DNA of 64,000 nucleotides from Nitrospira sp. (GCA_037045225.1 JBAOHZ010000009.1:1116001-1180000), one strand, 5' to 3'. Positions 9,372 through 19,402 are shown, numbered from the stretch's first letter. Notes: a model not told the origin generated them from the sequence alone. Program-made: numbers and translations.

Positions 9372-9509
9372 CGAAAGGAACGCACGATGATACGCCCTCG
9401 ACACCACGCCTTTACGGGTACCGCCAAGGAAGTACTTCATTCAGGTCTATCGGAGAGGACCTTCCGGACCTACGCTTACACATAGGCACTGAACAATGGA
9501 GGACACATT

Positions 9510-9755
9510 ATGAACTGTACTCGCTGCAACGGATGTATGGTCGAAGATTTCCTTTTGGACATGGAAGACTCCTCGGGGCCCATGTGGCTTCAAGCCAAAC
9601 GATGCATGAACTGCGGGAATGTGGCCGAGAAGATCTTGCAGCACAACCGAGCGACTCAAGGCACCCCACTCCATCTTCCCACTTCCGGAACTCCCGCCCA
9701 CGACAGAGAGATTATCCACCTAGGAGCAGAAGCGATCGCTCACCTGGCTGCCTAG
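9510..9755 (+). CDS. Small zinc-ribbon protein
   Basis: The 81-residue product contains two knuckles, MNCTRCNGCMV and RCMNCGNV, about 25 residues apart, with a conserved-looking middle (EDFLLDMEDSSGPMWLQAKR). I recall many near-identical small proteins in Nitrospira genomes. The start is backed by TGGAGGA seven bases upstream. A 12-bp hairpin follows the gene. No function is known. Confidence 0.8.
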   Translation: MNCTRCNGCMVEDFLLDMEDSSGPMWLQAKRCMNCGNVAEKILQHNRATQGTPLHLPTSGTPAHDREIIHLGAEAIAHLAA

Positions 9756-9767
9756 TTTCAGAATCCC

Positions 9768-9809
9768 GACCAGGATGCCACGAAGCACTCGGCACGAGGC
9801 ATCCTGGTC
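9768..9809 (+). terminator. Strong hairpin after the zinc-ribbon gene
   Basis: GACCAGGATGCC (9768-9779) and GGCATCCTGGTC (9798-9809) are perfect 12-bp arms around an 18-base loop, starting 12 bases after the stop codon. No T-run follows on either strand. Confidence 0.55.
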
Positions 9810-9891
9810 ACGATAATCAGAAAGAGGGTCACACACTGAAACACCTCGCACACCTCATGACTCACGCGTGACTAGACCGACGGAATAGACC

Positions 9892-10071
9892 ATGTCCATT
9901 GACGTAGAACTCGCCCTCGTTTTGGGATTGTTCATCATCGGCGCGGTGGTGCTCGCAATCGACAACCTCGTGTTTGCGCTGACTCGGCGTCTTAGTCGTT
10001 GGTGGCGTAACCGAAAATCAATCAACTCCGCGGCCCGCCCTCTCAGTCCAACTCACAAAAGAAGGCCGTAA
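9892..10071 (+). CDS. Very small single-pass membrane protein (59 residues)
   Basis: Starting at ATG 9892, the frame encodes a short acidic N-terminus, one strongly hydrophobic helix (LALVLGLFIIGAVVLAID), then a basic tail with TRRLSRWWRNRK. The positive-inside rule predicts N-out, C-in. The upstream region has no strong Shine-Dalgarno. It lies in a row of small genes all on the plus strand. No family recognised. Confidence 0.6.
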   Translation: MSIDVELALVLGLFIIGAVVLAIDNLVFALTRRLSRWWRNRKSINSAARPLSPTHKRRP

Positions 10072-10349
10072 CACCATGTGAGCGGTCCGCCAGAGCCAGT
10101 TCTGGGCCAGGATGGAACCAAAGTCCGAGTTCCCACCCGCCCTCGTCGCCCAGGGCGGTTACTCCAAATCGCACATTTTATTGAAAATCACATGGAGGCA
10201 CGGGTGAAGCACCTCACAGCCGAGAGCATGAGACCTCAACTACCACATGCCGCGGCCTCTCCTGGCATCTCTCACACTCTGCTGTTCTTTCCCTTGAAGC
10301 GATTGGAGACAGGACAACCCGGCGAGCACCCTCAGTTGGAGAGCCGGCA

Positions 10350-10721
10350 ATGAGCTCCTACCTAAAAACTGTGACACGTGACGCGGCGATCGTATATGGA
10401 CTTACCTTTGCTGCCGGGCTGGGCATGGCTATGGCAGGGATGAACCTGGAGAACCAACCGTCGACTACGTATCTAGGAAATTTATTGTCAGGAGTGCTGG
10501 GCTTCGCCCTGGCAGGCATTCGTGTTTCTCAAAACCGGGCAGAGCACTTGGGGTGGGTGGCAGCCAGCCTCTGGACGTTCAACCTTACGAACATCGTTCT
10601 CGGGGTCCAGACGAGCTCAGCATGGATACACAGCGGGCTTACAATTCTGCTCATGGCTTTGTTAGGCGGAATCCTCGCCATGATTCTCACGCTCACAACC
10701 ACAGCACACCGACGAGCCTGA
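10350..10721 (+). CDS. Four-helix integral membrane protein, unknown
   Basis: The 123-residue protein has four hydrophobic segments: AAIVYGLTFAAGLGMAMAG, LGNLLSGVLGFALAG, WVAASLWTFNLTNIVLG and SGLTILLMALLGGILAMIL. The ATG is preceded by GGAGAG at good spacing. The upstream frame at 10078-10353 is not convincing. A weak hairpin (ACCTTC 10735-10740 with GAAGGT 10752-10757) follows. No known family. Confidence 0.7.
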   Translation: MSSYLKTVTRDAAIVYGLTFAAGLGMAMAGMNLENQPSTTYLGNLLSGVLGFALAGIRVSQNRAEHLGWVAASLWTFNLTNIVLGVQTSSAWIHSGLTILLMALLGGILAMILTLTTTAHRRA

Positions 10722-10857
10722 CTCCCACAGCAACACCTTCCGGATTTCCACGAAGGTATTTAGGCTGACGGCATGCCCGTGCACTGCATCTCAACGCATG
10801 AGAGATTCGGCAAGAAATAATGGGGGACAGGCTAGAGCTGAAGCGAGGGAACCAGCA

Positions 10858-12297
10858 TCACGAACGTTGTTCGGACCCAGAAGACGCAGGTAAAGGTTGC
10901 ACCGGCGACTCCTCTCCCGGTATCCATCCACCACCCAACGCTTTGTACAATTGCACAATCGACACCAGATGCAGCCGATGCGTACCCATGAGTGCCAGCT
11001 CGGCCTCAAACAGATCGCGCTGCGCAATCAACACATCCAGGTAATTTGCCAGCCCACCCTTGTAGCGAAGGTTGGCGAGACTCAGTGCTGACCGCAATGC
11101 GTCTACCTGCTGCAACTGTGCCACACGCTGTTCCCGAACCGTCCTGACTGCCACGAGCGAATCTTCCACCTCTCTAAACGCGACCAGCACAGACTGCTCA
11201 TACTGAGCCACGGCCTGGCGGGCCTGCGCCTCAGCAGCCTCCTGCTGGAAACCAAGAATCTGTGCGTTCAGCAACGGTCCGGTCAAGCCAAACCCTGCCA
11301 CGCCGAATGCCGTTTCGTTGGCCACAAGCCGTGACAAATGCGGACTCGCCACACCTAGGATGCCGGTGATACTCACTTTCGGAAAACGATCAGCTTTAGC
11401 CATCCCGATGCGAGCCGTAGCGGCGGCTAGATCCTGTTCCGCCTGCAGAATATCCGGACGCCGTTGCAATAATTCAGAGGGGAGACCAGGAGGCACGTCG
11501 GGCGGCATCACCTGCTCCGTCAAGGAATGCCCACGAACAATCCGGCCCGGATTCCGGCCCAGCAGCACACTGAGTTGATTTTCCTTCTGTACTTTCTGAC
11601 GTTCGAACTCCGCCGCCTTAGCAGCAGCATTAGCCCGCTGAGCCTCGAATTGATCGGCATCGAGCTTGGAAATCATTCCCTGCCGCAAACGCGCCTGAGC
11701 GATCCTGACGGACTCCTCCCAAGACTTGAGTGTTCGCCGCGCAATGTCGAGTTGCATATCGAACTGCAACAACTCAAAGTAGGCCTCCGCGACGCCACTC
11801 ACCAACTGCAAAACAATGGCACGCCGATTTTCCTCTCGCGACAAAAGATCCCCACGCGCAGCCTCATTGGATCGACGAATGCGCCCCCAGATGTCGAGCT
11901 CCCAGGATAAGTTGCCTTGCAGGTAATAGTTGAACGGGTTGGGGAACCCGGGAAACAAGAAATTGGTTTTTCGACCGAGCACCGGCCCATTCGCCGTCAC
12001 GGTCATCTGCGGAGCGAAATCAGTTTTGGCGATAAACAACCGAGATTGGAACTCCTCCACCGCCGCCGCCGCGCGCTTCAGGTCCTTGTTTTCATCCAAG
12101 GCCGTACGAATCAGCTTTTGCAGCTCCTGATCCTTGAGCAGCTCCCACCAGGGAGTATTCGCGATTGATGCCGCGTCGCTACCGGGCTCGGCCATACGGA
12201 AGGCATCCGGGGTGGTCGCATCCGGCTTGGTGAAGTCAGGGCCGACAGCACAGGACGCCAGAAGAGTTGCGGAAAGAACCAGGGCTAGTCTACGCAT
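10858..12297 (-). CDS. Outer membrane efflux factor, NodT/OprM family lipoprotein
   Basis: This is the outer membrane channel of a tripartite pump. It has a signal peptide ending in the lipobox LLASCAVGPDF (the C-A-V-G-P-D-F start typical of NodT-family factors), then two repeated coiled-coil/beta units with WELDIWGRIRRSNEAARGD, RLRQGMISKLDADQFEAQ, and LGRNPGRI. The 479-residue length is normal. The ATG at 12297 overlaps the end of the RND gene by 8 bases, so translation is probably coupled. A GTG at 12327 is a possible alternative. It is the last gene of the efflux operon with 12290-15469 and 15466-16662. Confidence 0.93.
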   Translation of the reverse strand: MRRLALVLSATLLASCAVGPDFTKPDATTPDAFRMAEPGSDAASIANTPWWELLKDQELQKLIRTALDENKDLKRAAAAVEEFQSRLFIAKTDFAPQMTVTANGPVLGRKTNFLFPGFPNPFNYYLQGNLSWELDIWGRIRRSNEAARGDLLSREENRRAIVLQLVSGVAEAYFELLQFDMQLDIARRTLKSWEESVRIAQARLRQGMISKLDADQFEAQRANAAAKAAEFERQKVQKENQLSVLLGRNPGRIVRGHSLTEQVMPPDVPPGLPSELLQRRPDILQAEQDLAAATARIGMAKADRFPKVSITGILGVASPHLSRLVANETAFGVAGFGLTGPLLNAQILGFQQEAAEAQARQAVAQYEQSVLVAFREVEDSLVAVRTVREQRVAQLQQVDALRSALSLANLRYKGGLANYLDVLIAQRDLFEAELALMGTHRLHLVSIVQLYKALGGGWIPGEESPVQPLPASSGSEQRS

Positions 12298-15200
12298 GTT
12301 GATAGTCTCGCTCCTTTTCGGGATCACCCGGCGGATCCTGTCCCGGAGGAGTCTGCTTTTTCACGCGGCGACTCAACGAGCGGATCAACACAAAAAATAG
12401 CGGCACGAAAAAGATGGCCAGAAAGGTCGCCGCCAACATCCCTCCGAATACCCCGGTACCGATGGAATTTCGGCTGGCGGCGCCGGCGCCGGTGGCAATA
12501 ACCAACGGTACCACCCCGAGAATGAAGGCCATCGACGTCATGACGATCGGCCGAAACCGGAGCTTCGCCGCCTCCATCGTCGACTCCAGTAACGGATGGC
12601 CTTCCTCGTATCGTTTGTTCGCGAATTCCACGATCAGAATCGCGTTTTTCGCCGAAAGTCCGATCAGCGTCACCAGGCCGATCTGAAAATAAATATCATT
12701 GGTCATACCCTTCAGCCAGACCGCGCTGAGCGCGCCGAATAAACCGATCGGCACCGCCAGAATCACCGCAAACGGCACCACCCAGCTCTCATACTGCGCA
12801 GCCAGCACCAGGAACACCATAAGCAACCCGAAAGCGAACGCATAGAGCGACTGACTGCCGACCATACGCTCTTGATAGGAAATGCCGCTCCAATCGATCC
12901 CGTATCCCTGCGGGACCAGCACCTCGTTCGCTACTTGTTCGAGCGCGTCCAGCACCTGACCCGAGCTGTATCCAGGTGCCGCAGCCCCCAACACCAACGC
13001 CGTATTATAGCCATTAAAATGCGTTACCGGATCAGGACCACTCGAGAACTCCGTCTTCACCACCGTGTCTAAGGGAATCATGGTGGCGCCCTGAGGCCCA
13101 ATCGCCCGGACATAAATCTTCGAGATATCCTCAGGTGTGGATCGATACTGCGCATCGGCCTCGGTCTGTACTCGGAAAACGCGACCGAACTTAATGAAGT
13201 CGTTGATGTAGAAATTGCCGAAATAGGCCTGCATGGTATCGAACACTTCCGAGATCGGCACGCCCAACGCCTTGGCCCGCTCGCGATTGACCGTCGCAAG
13301 AATGCGCGGCGCACTGACGCGAAAACTCGTGCCGATCGCCCCGACCGCCGGATTCTGCCTTGCCTTGCCGACGAATTCCTGGGCGGCAGCGGAGAATTTG
13401 TTGAAATCCCCGCTGCTCGGATCCTGAAGCTGCAGCGTAAACCCACCCGTCGCACCGAGCCCGCGAATAGAAGGCGCATTGAACGCCAGAATGAGCGCTT
13501 CCGGGATCTTAGCAAACTCTCCAAAGGCGGCGCCGATCAGGGCCTTCACATGGTGCTGGGGAGCCTTGCGCTCGTCCCAGTGTGTCAACGGCACGAACAT
13601 CGTGGCGGAATTGGGCCCTCGCGTATTGAAGACGAAGTTCTGACCCGACAAGGAATCGGTCGAATGGATGACCGGACTTGCCAGGAAATAACTCTCGATC
13701 TTGCTCAGTACCGCATCCGTCCGCTGCTTGGAGGCGCCATCGGGCAATTGCACGATGGTGATGAAGTACCCCTGATCTTCTTCAGGCAAGAAACTGGTCG
13801 GAATGATCCGGAACAACATGAATACGCCGGTCAGCAGAACCGCAAACACCGCTACCGACAAAAATCGTCGGGTCAGCGCCAGGCCGACTGTCGAGACATA
13901 CCGCAACTGCAGCCACGCAAAGAATCGATTAAAAAGGCCAAACAATCCATGATGCCGCTCCTCACCGGGCTTCAGAACGAGGGCACAGAGCGCTGGACTG
14001 AGGGTCAACGCAACAAACCCGGAAATAATGACCGCAATCGAAATGGTAATGGCGAACTGCTTATACAACTCGCCGGTAATGCCACCCAAGAATCCGACCG
14101 GCACAAATACCGCACACAGCACCAACACAATGGCAATGACCGGCCCCGTCACCTCTTCCATCGCCCGTTTGGCGGCATTCTTGGCAGAAAGCCCTCCTTC
14201 AGTCATGTGCCGTTCGCAATTTTCCACCACAACAATCGCGTCATCCACCACGATGCCGATTGCCAATACCATACCGAACAGAGTTAAGGTATTGACGGAA
14301 AAACCCAAGGCCTGCATCCCGGCAAAGGTGCCGACGAGAGAAACCGGCACCGCCACGCCGGGAATCAAGGTCGCGCGCCAACTCTGGAGGAAAAGATAGA
14401 CCACCAGAATCACGAGCACCATCGCTTCCGCCAGCGTCTTCACCACTTCTTTAATGGAGACATCGATGAAGCGTGTCGTGTCATAAGGAATATCGTAGGA
14501 CACGCCGCTCGGAAAACTCTTGGACACCTCGGCGAGTTCAGCTCGAAGCTCTTTCACCGTTTCGAGCGCATTAGCGCCAGGAGAAAGAAAGGTCAACAAA
14601 AACACATTCGGTTTGCCGTTCCAACGCCCTTCCAACGTATAGGACTGTGCCCCCAGTTCAACGCGAGCCACATCCTTCAAGTGAACCATCGATCCATTCG
14701 GCATGGCACGGACGATCAACTCCTCGAACTCCTTCACCTCCGTCAATCGGCCTTGCGTAATGACGGGAATCGTGAGCTCGGTGCCCTTCAAGGCCGGCTC
14801 ACGGCCGATCGTCCCGGCAGGAAAATCACGGTTCTGCTCACGCACGACGTTGACAATGTCCGTCGGCGTCAAGCTGAGCTGAGCCATTCGGACGGGGTCC
14901 AGGATGAGCCGCATTGAATAGTTTTGGGAGCCGAACACCACCGCATTGCCCACACCGCGCAATCGCTTCACGTTATCGAGGACCCGCAGAATCGCATAGT
15001 TCGACAAATACACCGTGTCATGCGTCGGATCGGTGGAGCTCAGCGCCACCACGGCCAGCAGATCGGGAGAGACTTTATTGATGTTAACACCCTGGCGCAC
15101 GACCTCAGGCGGCAGCTGAGGTTCCGCGAGTTTCACCCGATTCTGAGTTTGCACTTGGGCGATGTCGACATTCGTGCCGATCTCGAACGTCAACTTGATC

Positions 15201-15469
15201 GACATGTGCCCGTCGTTCGTGCTGGTGGAATCGTAGTAGAGCAGGTTATCGATGCCAGGGAGCTGCACCTCGATGGGGCGCGCCACAGAGTCGGCGACGG
15301 TCTCCGCATTGGCACCCGGATAGTCGGCCTCAATCTGGACGACGGGGGGAGTGATTTCAGGAAATTGAGCGATCGGCAGCGCCTGCAGCGCGACCAGGCC
15401 GATCACCATGATGACGATGGAGAGGACCGACGCAAAGATCGGGCGGTCGATAAAAAAATGGGAGATCAC
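12290..15469 (-). CDS. RND efflux transporter, HAE1 (AcrB) family
   Basis: This 1,059-residue inner membrane antiporter exports hydrophobic compounds using the proton gradient. It starts MISHFFIDRPIFASVLSIV, the standard HAE1 opening, and has two sets of TM helices split by large periplasmic loops. The proton-relay aspartates are visible in [18 protein letters not shown], and the second half has GLVTLIGLSAKNAILIVEFA. The C-terminus is short and basic. Its ATG overlaps the stop codon of the adaptor gene by four bases (ATGA), and its own end overlaps the outer membrane gene, so the three form one operon. Substrate cannot be read from the sequence. Confidence 0.95.
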   Translation of the reverse strand: MISHFFIDRPIFASVLSIVIMVIGLVALQALPIAQFPEITPPVVQIEADYPGANAETVADSVARPIEVQLPGIDNLLYYDSTSTNDGHMSIKLTFEIGTNVDIAQVQTQNRVKLAEPQLPPEVVRQGVNINKVSPDLLAVVALSSTDPTHDTVYLSNYAILRVLDNVKRLRGVGNAVVFGSQNYSMRLILDPVRMAQLSLTPTDIVNVVREQNRDFPAGTIGREPALKGTELTIPVITQGRLTEVKEFEELIVRAMPNGSMVHLKDVARVELGAQSYTLEGRWNGKPNVFLLTFLSPGANALETVKELRAELAEVSKSFPSGVSYDIPYDTTRFIDVSIKEVVKTLAEAMVLVILVVYLFLQSWRATLIPGVAVPVSLVGTFAGMQALGFSVNTLTLFGMVLAIGIVVDDAIVVVENCERHMTEGGLSAKNAAKRAMEEVTGPVIAIVLVLCAVFVPVGFLGGITGELYKQFAITISIAVIISGFVALTLSPALCALVLKPGEERHHGLFGLFNRFFAWLQLRYVSTVGLALTRRFLSVAVFAVLLTGVFMLFRIIPTSFLPEEDQGYFITIVQLPDGASKQRTDAVLSKIESYFLASPVIHSTDSLSGQNFVFNTRGPNSATMFVPLTHWDERKAPQHHVKALIGAAFGEFAKIPEALILAFNAPSIRGLGATGGFTLQLQDPSSGDFNKFSAAAQEFVGKARQNPAVGAIGTSFRVSAPRILATVNRERAKALGVPISEVFDTMQAYFGNFYINDFIKFGRVFRVQTEADAQYRSTPEDISKIYVRAIGPQGATMIPLDTVVKTEFSSGPDPVTHFNGYNTALVLGAAAPGYSSGQVLDALEQVANEVLVPQGYGIDWSGISYQERMVGSQSLYAFAFGLLMVFLVLAAQYESWVVPFAVILAVPIGLFGALSAVWLKGMTNDIYFQIGLVTLIGLSAKNAILIVEFANKRYEEGHPLLESTMEAAKLRFRPIVMTSMAFILGVVPLVIATGAGAASRNSIGTGVFGGMLAATFLAIFFVPLFFVLIRSLSRRVKKQTPPGQDPPGDPEKERDYQHA

Positions 15470-16662
15470 GAGGCGTTCTCCGGCTGCGGCTTGGCGGCAG
15501 TCGGAACGGTCGTCGCGGTAGGAGCAGGAAGCGGCACGGGCTTCACCGGCGCGCCGGGCGCGATCTTATGCAGACCTTCCACGATAATGCGGTCCCCCAC
15601 ATGTAACCCTTGCTCAACGATCCATTGATTGCCTTGCCAGCTCGCGGCTTGAATCTCCCGCATCTCGACCTTATCGTCGTTCCCGACGACAAACACGATA
15701 GACCCCCTGGCGCCTTGCTGCACAGCACGTTGCGGCACCAGAATCGCGCCCGTCTTCACCGTGCCCTTGAAGCGCACCCGTACGAACTGCCCCGGCAGCA
15801 ACACACGATCGTGATTGGGAAACACCACCCGCGCTTGCCGAGAGCCCGTATCAGTTTTGAGTCCGACATCCAGGAGGTCCAACACCCCCTCCTGCCCGTA
15901 TGTGGTTCCGTCCGCAAAGGTCAGCACACCGCGCAATTGATAGACGCCAGGGTGCTGAATTCGTTTGGCCGTACTGTCACGCTGTCGCTTCAGCAGAAAA
16001 CTTTCCGGCGCGCTGACAATCACATACATGGGATCGACCTGCTGAATGATCGTCAGGAGATCGGTTTGGGCCGACACCAGCCGCCCTTCATACACGCGCG
16101 TCCGCTCGATCATGCCGCTGATAGGGGCCACAATCAGCGTGTTGTCGAGATCGAATTTGGCTTTGACCAGTTCCGCCTTGGCGCCTTCGAGGTTTGCCTT
16201 CGCGGCCATTTCTTCGGCCACCGCATCATCGACATCTTTCGTACTCACAGCCTGCTCGGCCAGCAAGGGCTTCACCCTGGCTAAATTCTGCTTGGCCTGC
16301 ACCAGTCGCGCTTCCGCCTGAGCGACTTTCGCCTTGGCGCTCAACATCGCGGCATGGAAGGGCACCGGATCGATTTGATACAGGCGGTCGCCTTTTTTAA
16401 CGTCGCGGCCTTCCTTGAAGAACCACTCCTTAAGAATCCCAGTCACCTGCGATCTGATTTCCACCGGCCGCGAAGACTCCGACTGTCCGATGAACTCCGG
16501 CTCATCGGGCACATCCTGCGCTGTCGCCACGACAATACCGACCTCAGGCATTGGAGGAGCTTGGGAGGACCCGACCTCCTGCTTACAACTCGAGAGCAGC
16601 GCCAATGCAAGGCACCCGTAGAGCATCGGGGCTACAGTTGAAAGTCGTGATCGCCTGGCCAT
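15466..16662 (-). CDS. RND efflux periplasmic adaptor (membrane fusion protein)
   Basis: The 398-residue adaptor has a lipobox (LALALLSSC), a lipoyl/barrel-sandwich region (VEIRSQVTGILKEWFFKEG, then VKKGDRLYQIDP), an alpha-helical hairpin (AKAKVAQAEARLVQAKQNLA) and a beta-barrel (GQFVRVRFKG), matching AcrA/MexA adaptors. The ATG at 16662 has GGGAG six bases upstream; the longer open frame upstream has no protein-like content. It is the first gene of the MFP-RND-OMF operon. No regulator gene is adjacent. Confidence 0.94.
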   Translation of the reverse strand: MARRSRLSTVAPMLYGCLALALLSSCKQEVGSSQAPPMPEVGIVVATAQDVPDEPEFIGQSESSRPVEIRSQVTGILKEWFFKEGRDVKKGDRLYQIDPVPFHAAMLSAKAKVAQAEARLVQAKQNLARVKPLLAEQAVSTKDVDDAVAEEMAAKANLEGAKAELVKAKFDLDNTLIVAPISGMIERTRVYEGRLVSAQTDLLTIIQQVDPMYVIVSAPESFLLKRQRDSTAKRIQHPGVYQLRGVLTFADGTTYGQEGVLDLLDVGLKTDTGSRQARVVFPNHDRVLLPGQFVRVRFKGTVKTGAILVPQRAVQQGARGSIVFVVGNDDKVEMREIQAASWQGNQWIVEQGLHVGDRIIVEGLHKIAPGAPVKPVPLPAPTATTVPTAAKPQPENAS

Positions 16663-16949
16663 GCTTACTCCCTGATAAAAGCTGAATACGCAATTCACGG
16701 AAAATAATCGGACGCGTATCTTACAGAGTTGCTCCTGCGTAAGCAACGCGGGCAGGGCCACGTATGCAGCTGATAGTTGCGTGTAGACGCAGCACCGGAC
16801 GCTACCGATACTGCTCAAAAAGAGACATCATGAGACGTACGGGTCATACCTCACAACGAGGTGACACATGATTAAGGTGAGGATGAAGATTAGGGATGAG
16901 GCGGGCCTTCGTCTGGGCTCCCCGACTGCCATCCCCTCTGCAACCAGCG

Positions 16950-17384
16950 CTACTTGATCGTCTGTACCGTCTCGCGAAGTTCTTTCAACTCAGCAGCTAG
17001 CAAGTCGAGATGCTGGTCTCGCTGAGGCTGATCCTCTTTGAACTTCCACAGCCGCTTGAAGATCGCTCCGAGTTCCTTCTTATGCGTTACCGCCAACGCA
17101 TAGGCCGGTGTTTTGCTTTGTGCATCCGTCACACCGCAAAACGAATCACTCAAGGCATGGAACTGATTGTGTAGGTCGTCGAAAGCCGTATCGACACCCT
17201 TTCCACCCTTCGCCTTGGAGGCGGTCGCCTCCATCATACTGGTGAGGTTCATCATCGTCTCGACACCGTTCGCTCCCTTCGCCTGCGTGGCATAGTCACC
17301 GGCTCGGGGGTAAAAGAGATAACTGCAGCCGCTCAGGCTCGTCAACATCAGCACCATCGCGAGCAATCCTATCGTTCGCTGCAT
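16950..17384 (-). CDS. Lipoprotein, unknown function
   Basis: The ATG at 17384 has GGAGG five bases upstream. The protein has a lipobox (LMLTSLSGC) and a mature region of about 120 residues that looks helical (HNQFHALSDSF, LDLLAAELKELRETVQTIK) with a single internal cysteine. No family recognised. It lies between the efflux operon and a DUF1579 gene, all on the minus strand but well spaced. Confidence 0.78.
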   Translation of the reverse strand: MQRTIGLLAMVLMLTSLSGCSYLFYPRAGDYATQAKGANGVETMMNLTSMMEATASKAKGGKGVDTAFDDLHNQFHALSDSFCGVTDAQSKTPAYALAVTHKKELGAIFKRLWKFKEDQPQRDQHLDLLAAELKELRETVQTIK

Positions 17385-17523
17385 ACAGGCCTCCATTCGA
17401 AACATTGATGACCCACGAGCCGCTCATTCGGCAACCCTGGTCATGATATCTGCACCCTGTCCTATCCTGTCAGCATCCCTTGATGTGCACGCGTCACGCA
17501 ACACGACCGCGGAGGCCGGCACC

Positions 17524-18126
17524 TTACGGCTTCCTCGTATAGGTGATCTCCATCATCTTCGCTTCCTTGCCGTGCCCGTGGTTCCCATACATCTCGAACG
17601 TCTGCGTATTGTGGTCCACCAACTTCCAGACTGCGCGATGGCGCATCTGCCCGCCGCCCGGTTCGGGATGCGACCCTTTCAGCGTGATGGTCTTTCCGTC
17701 GGCACTTGCCGTTCCTTCCATGATAAAGATTCCCGTTCCCATGGTGTCCATCCAGGCGGTCACATATTTTTTGCGCACGTTGTCGTAGGCATCGATCCCG
17801 ATTCCCGAAAACGGCTGCCCCATCATCTGGCTGTTGAACTCCTGATAGAGAAAGCGTCCGTCCAACAGCATCTTCAGTTCAGCGGTCCCGCCGGCTTCCG
17901 TGGGAGGTTTGCCCGGCTCCATCCACTCCTTGGTCGTCGTCGTCCAACTGCCGGCCAAACCAGCAAACGCCTGATGCGGCTCGCCGGGCTGAGCCAACTT
18001 CTGCCAGAGCTCCATCATCGCCTGCGGGTCCATCTGTTTGTCATGTTTTTTCTCTTTAGCGAAAACAAACGACGTGCTCATGACCACCGCAAGCGCAATC
18101 AGTGTCACCGTAATGTATCGCATCAT
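17524..18126 (-). CDS. Exported DUF1579 family protein
   Basis: After a signal peptide (MMRYITVTLIALAVVMSTSF, cleaved near VFAKE), the protein has the DUF1579 pattern: LAGSWTTTTKEWMEPGKPP, TAELKMLLDGRFLYQEF, FSGIGIDAYDNVRKKYV and a final ITYTRKP. DUF1579 is a lipocalin-like beta-barrel of unknown function. The start has AGGAGG directly upstream; either of the two tandem ATGs could serve. Confidence 0.87.
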   Translation of the reverse strand: MMRYITVTLIALAVVMSTSFVFAKEKKHDKQMDPQAMMELWQKLAQPGEPHQAFAGLAGSWTTTTKEWMEPGKPPTEAGGTAELKMLLDGRFLYQEFNSQMMGQPFSGIGIDAYDNVRKKYVTAWMDTMGTGIFIMEGTASADGKTITLKGSHPEPGGGQMRHRAVWKLVDHNTQTFEMYGNHGHGKEAKMMEITYTRKP

Positions 18127-18425
18127 AACCTCCTAATTTTGACTCAGAGGAGTTGAGTATCTTCTTCTAGAACTATGCTCGTCTCATACGATCAGATCAA
18201 GTCTGGCCATACCCCACTCCCACTGCTTCCCGGCCACTCGCGCCCGTAGCCGCTCTTCCTGCTCTCTAAGCGCAGGTGTACTTGCAGTCTGTCGAAGAGA
18301 CCCCGCACGAGCTGGAACACAACCGGCTCGCTGATCGATCCATACGTGTGTCACGATCGCACCCACGGCATAACCGGCAGAAGACTGACGGCGATTATGG
18401 TTGTGCCTCCCAGTCCTGTCTGCGT

Positions 18426-18911
18426 TCACTGCCCCTCATAGGCCCGTTGAACAAGCTGTAAGTCCGGCTTGGTCATACTGAGAATGGCCACCATGACCCG
18501 CTCCGCCCTCGCAGCATCCTGGTCGCGCGACATCTCATCCCACGCCGGCACCACGATCTGCCATGAGAGCCCAAACTTATCTTTGAGCCACCCGCATTGT
18601 CCCTTTTCTCCACCTTGAGAGAGGGCCTCCCACAGGTAATCAATCTCGTCCTGCGTCTCGCATTTCACCATCAACGACACCGCTTCAGAAAACGTGAAGA
18701 TCGGGCCGCCGTTCAGCGCGAGAAACTCCTGCCCATCGATCTCAAACGCCACCGTCATGACCGACCCCTTCGGCCGTCCCGAGACCTCCGCGCCGGCTTG
18801 GCCATAGTAGGTGATAGGACCGAGCTTCGCCTTCTTGAAGGTCGCCACATAAAACTTCGCTGCCTCTTCGGCCTGATCGTCAAACCACAAACATGGCGCT
18901 ATCTTTTGCAT
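18426..18911 (-). CDS. VOC superfamily protein, PhnB / 3-demethylubiquinone methyltransferase-like fold
   Basis: The 161-residue protein starts MQKIAPCLWFDDQAEEAAKF and contains the family segments GQEFLALNGGPIFTFSEA, DEIDYLWEALSQGGEKGQCG and WLKDKFGLSWQIVVP, all typical of the PhnB-like (PF06983) group. The old name suggests a methyltransferase but members are glyoxalase-fold proteins without demonstrated methyl transfer. It opens a cluster of small VOC and DGPF proteins that ends with the ECF42-type sigma factor at 25186, a combination common in bacteria. Confidence 0.9.
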   Translation of the reverse strand: MQKIAPCLWFDDQAEEAAKFYVATFKKAKLGPITYYGQAGAEVSGRPKGSVMTVAFEIDGQEFLALNGGPIFTFSEAVSLMVKCETQDEIDYLWEALSQGGEKGQCGWLKDKFGLSWQIVVPAWDEMSRDQDAARAERVMVAILSMTKPDLQLVQRAYEGQ

Positions 18912-19040
18912 GACAGGTCACTCCTCGATAAGAGCCAATGGCTTATGGCGTATAGCCCATGGCACGAGAGCAAGATTCATCCGTGCCTTCAGGCCTTCGC
19001 TGTTTGCCACAGGCTATGATCCATATGCTCTCCATCCTGT

Positions 19041-19337
19041 TTATCCCCCCGCCATTGCCCCAACAACGAGCAACGGCTCAGCGCCCGTCACGACAAGCTC
19101 AGGGAGCGGACTGTCAGCCGACTCGTGCGACAAATCCTGCTCGCAGGCAAAGAAACGAATGAACGGCCGCCGCTTGTGCGTCACGTGGTCACGAATAGTT
19201 CCACGTAACATGGGATACCGAGCCTCAAGCGCATCGAGCACGGCCCGTTGCGTCACTGGAGAGGTCACATCCAGCGCCACTTCCCCTGTCACACGCGCCA
19301 AGGTCCGCAAATGCTGTGGCAATATGATTCGTACCAT
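19041..19337 (-). CDS. MoaD/ThiS-like ubiquitin-fold protein
   Basis: This 98-residue protein has the MoaD-like layout: hydrophobic first strand ([14 protein letters not shown]), [35 protein letters not shown] and a C-terminal GAMAGG. The terminal Gly-Gly is the site that is adenylated and thiocarboxylated in MoaD and ThiS. No molybdopterin or thiamine genes are nearby. It lies downstream of a BNR-repeat protein on the same strand, separated by a repeat-rich 293-base gap. I recall the same pairing in other genomes, which suggests a shared but unknown role. Confidence 0.8.
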   Translation of the reverse strand: MVRIILPQHLRTLARVTGEVALDVTSPVTQRAVLDALEARYPMLRGTIRDHVTHKRRPFIRFFACEQDLSHESADSPLPELVVTGAEPLLVVGAMAGG

Positions 19338-19367
19338 GGTTTGTCTCTCATCTCGTGGGCTGGAATA

Positions 19368-19402
19368 CGTATCTCGTGAAGCGTATCTCGTATCTCGCGA
19401 AC
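19368..19402 (+). repeat. Heptameric CGT repeat, copy 1
   Basis: Five consecutive 7-base units fill this stretch: three copies of CGTATCT with one CGTGAAG and one CGCGAAC. It lies 31-65 bases upstream of the MoaD-like start codon on the other strand. Related arrays occur at 20843-20884 and 49357-49384. Confidence 0.6.

Noticed and set aside
10078..10353. A 91-residue frame before the four-helix membrane protein gene
   Set aside because: Starts at a GTG with no ribosome binding site, has no recognisable features and overlaps the next start.
13550..14287. A 245-residue frame antisense to the RND transporter, and similar frames at 14924-15628, 60798-61652 and 61778-62839
   Set aside because: All have Arg/His/Gln-rich shadow composition and sit opposite strongly conserved transporter motifs.
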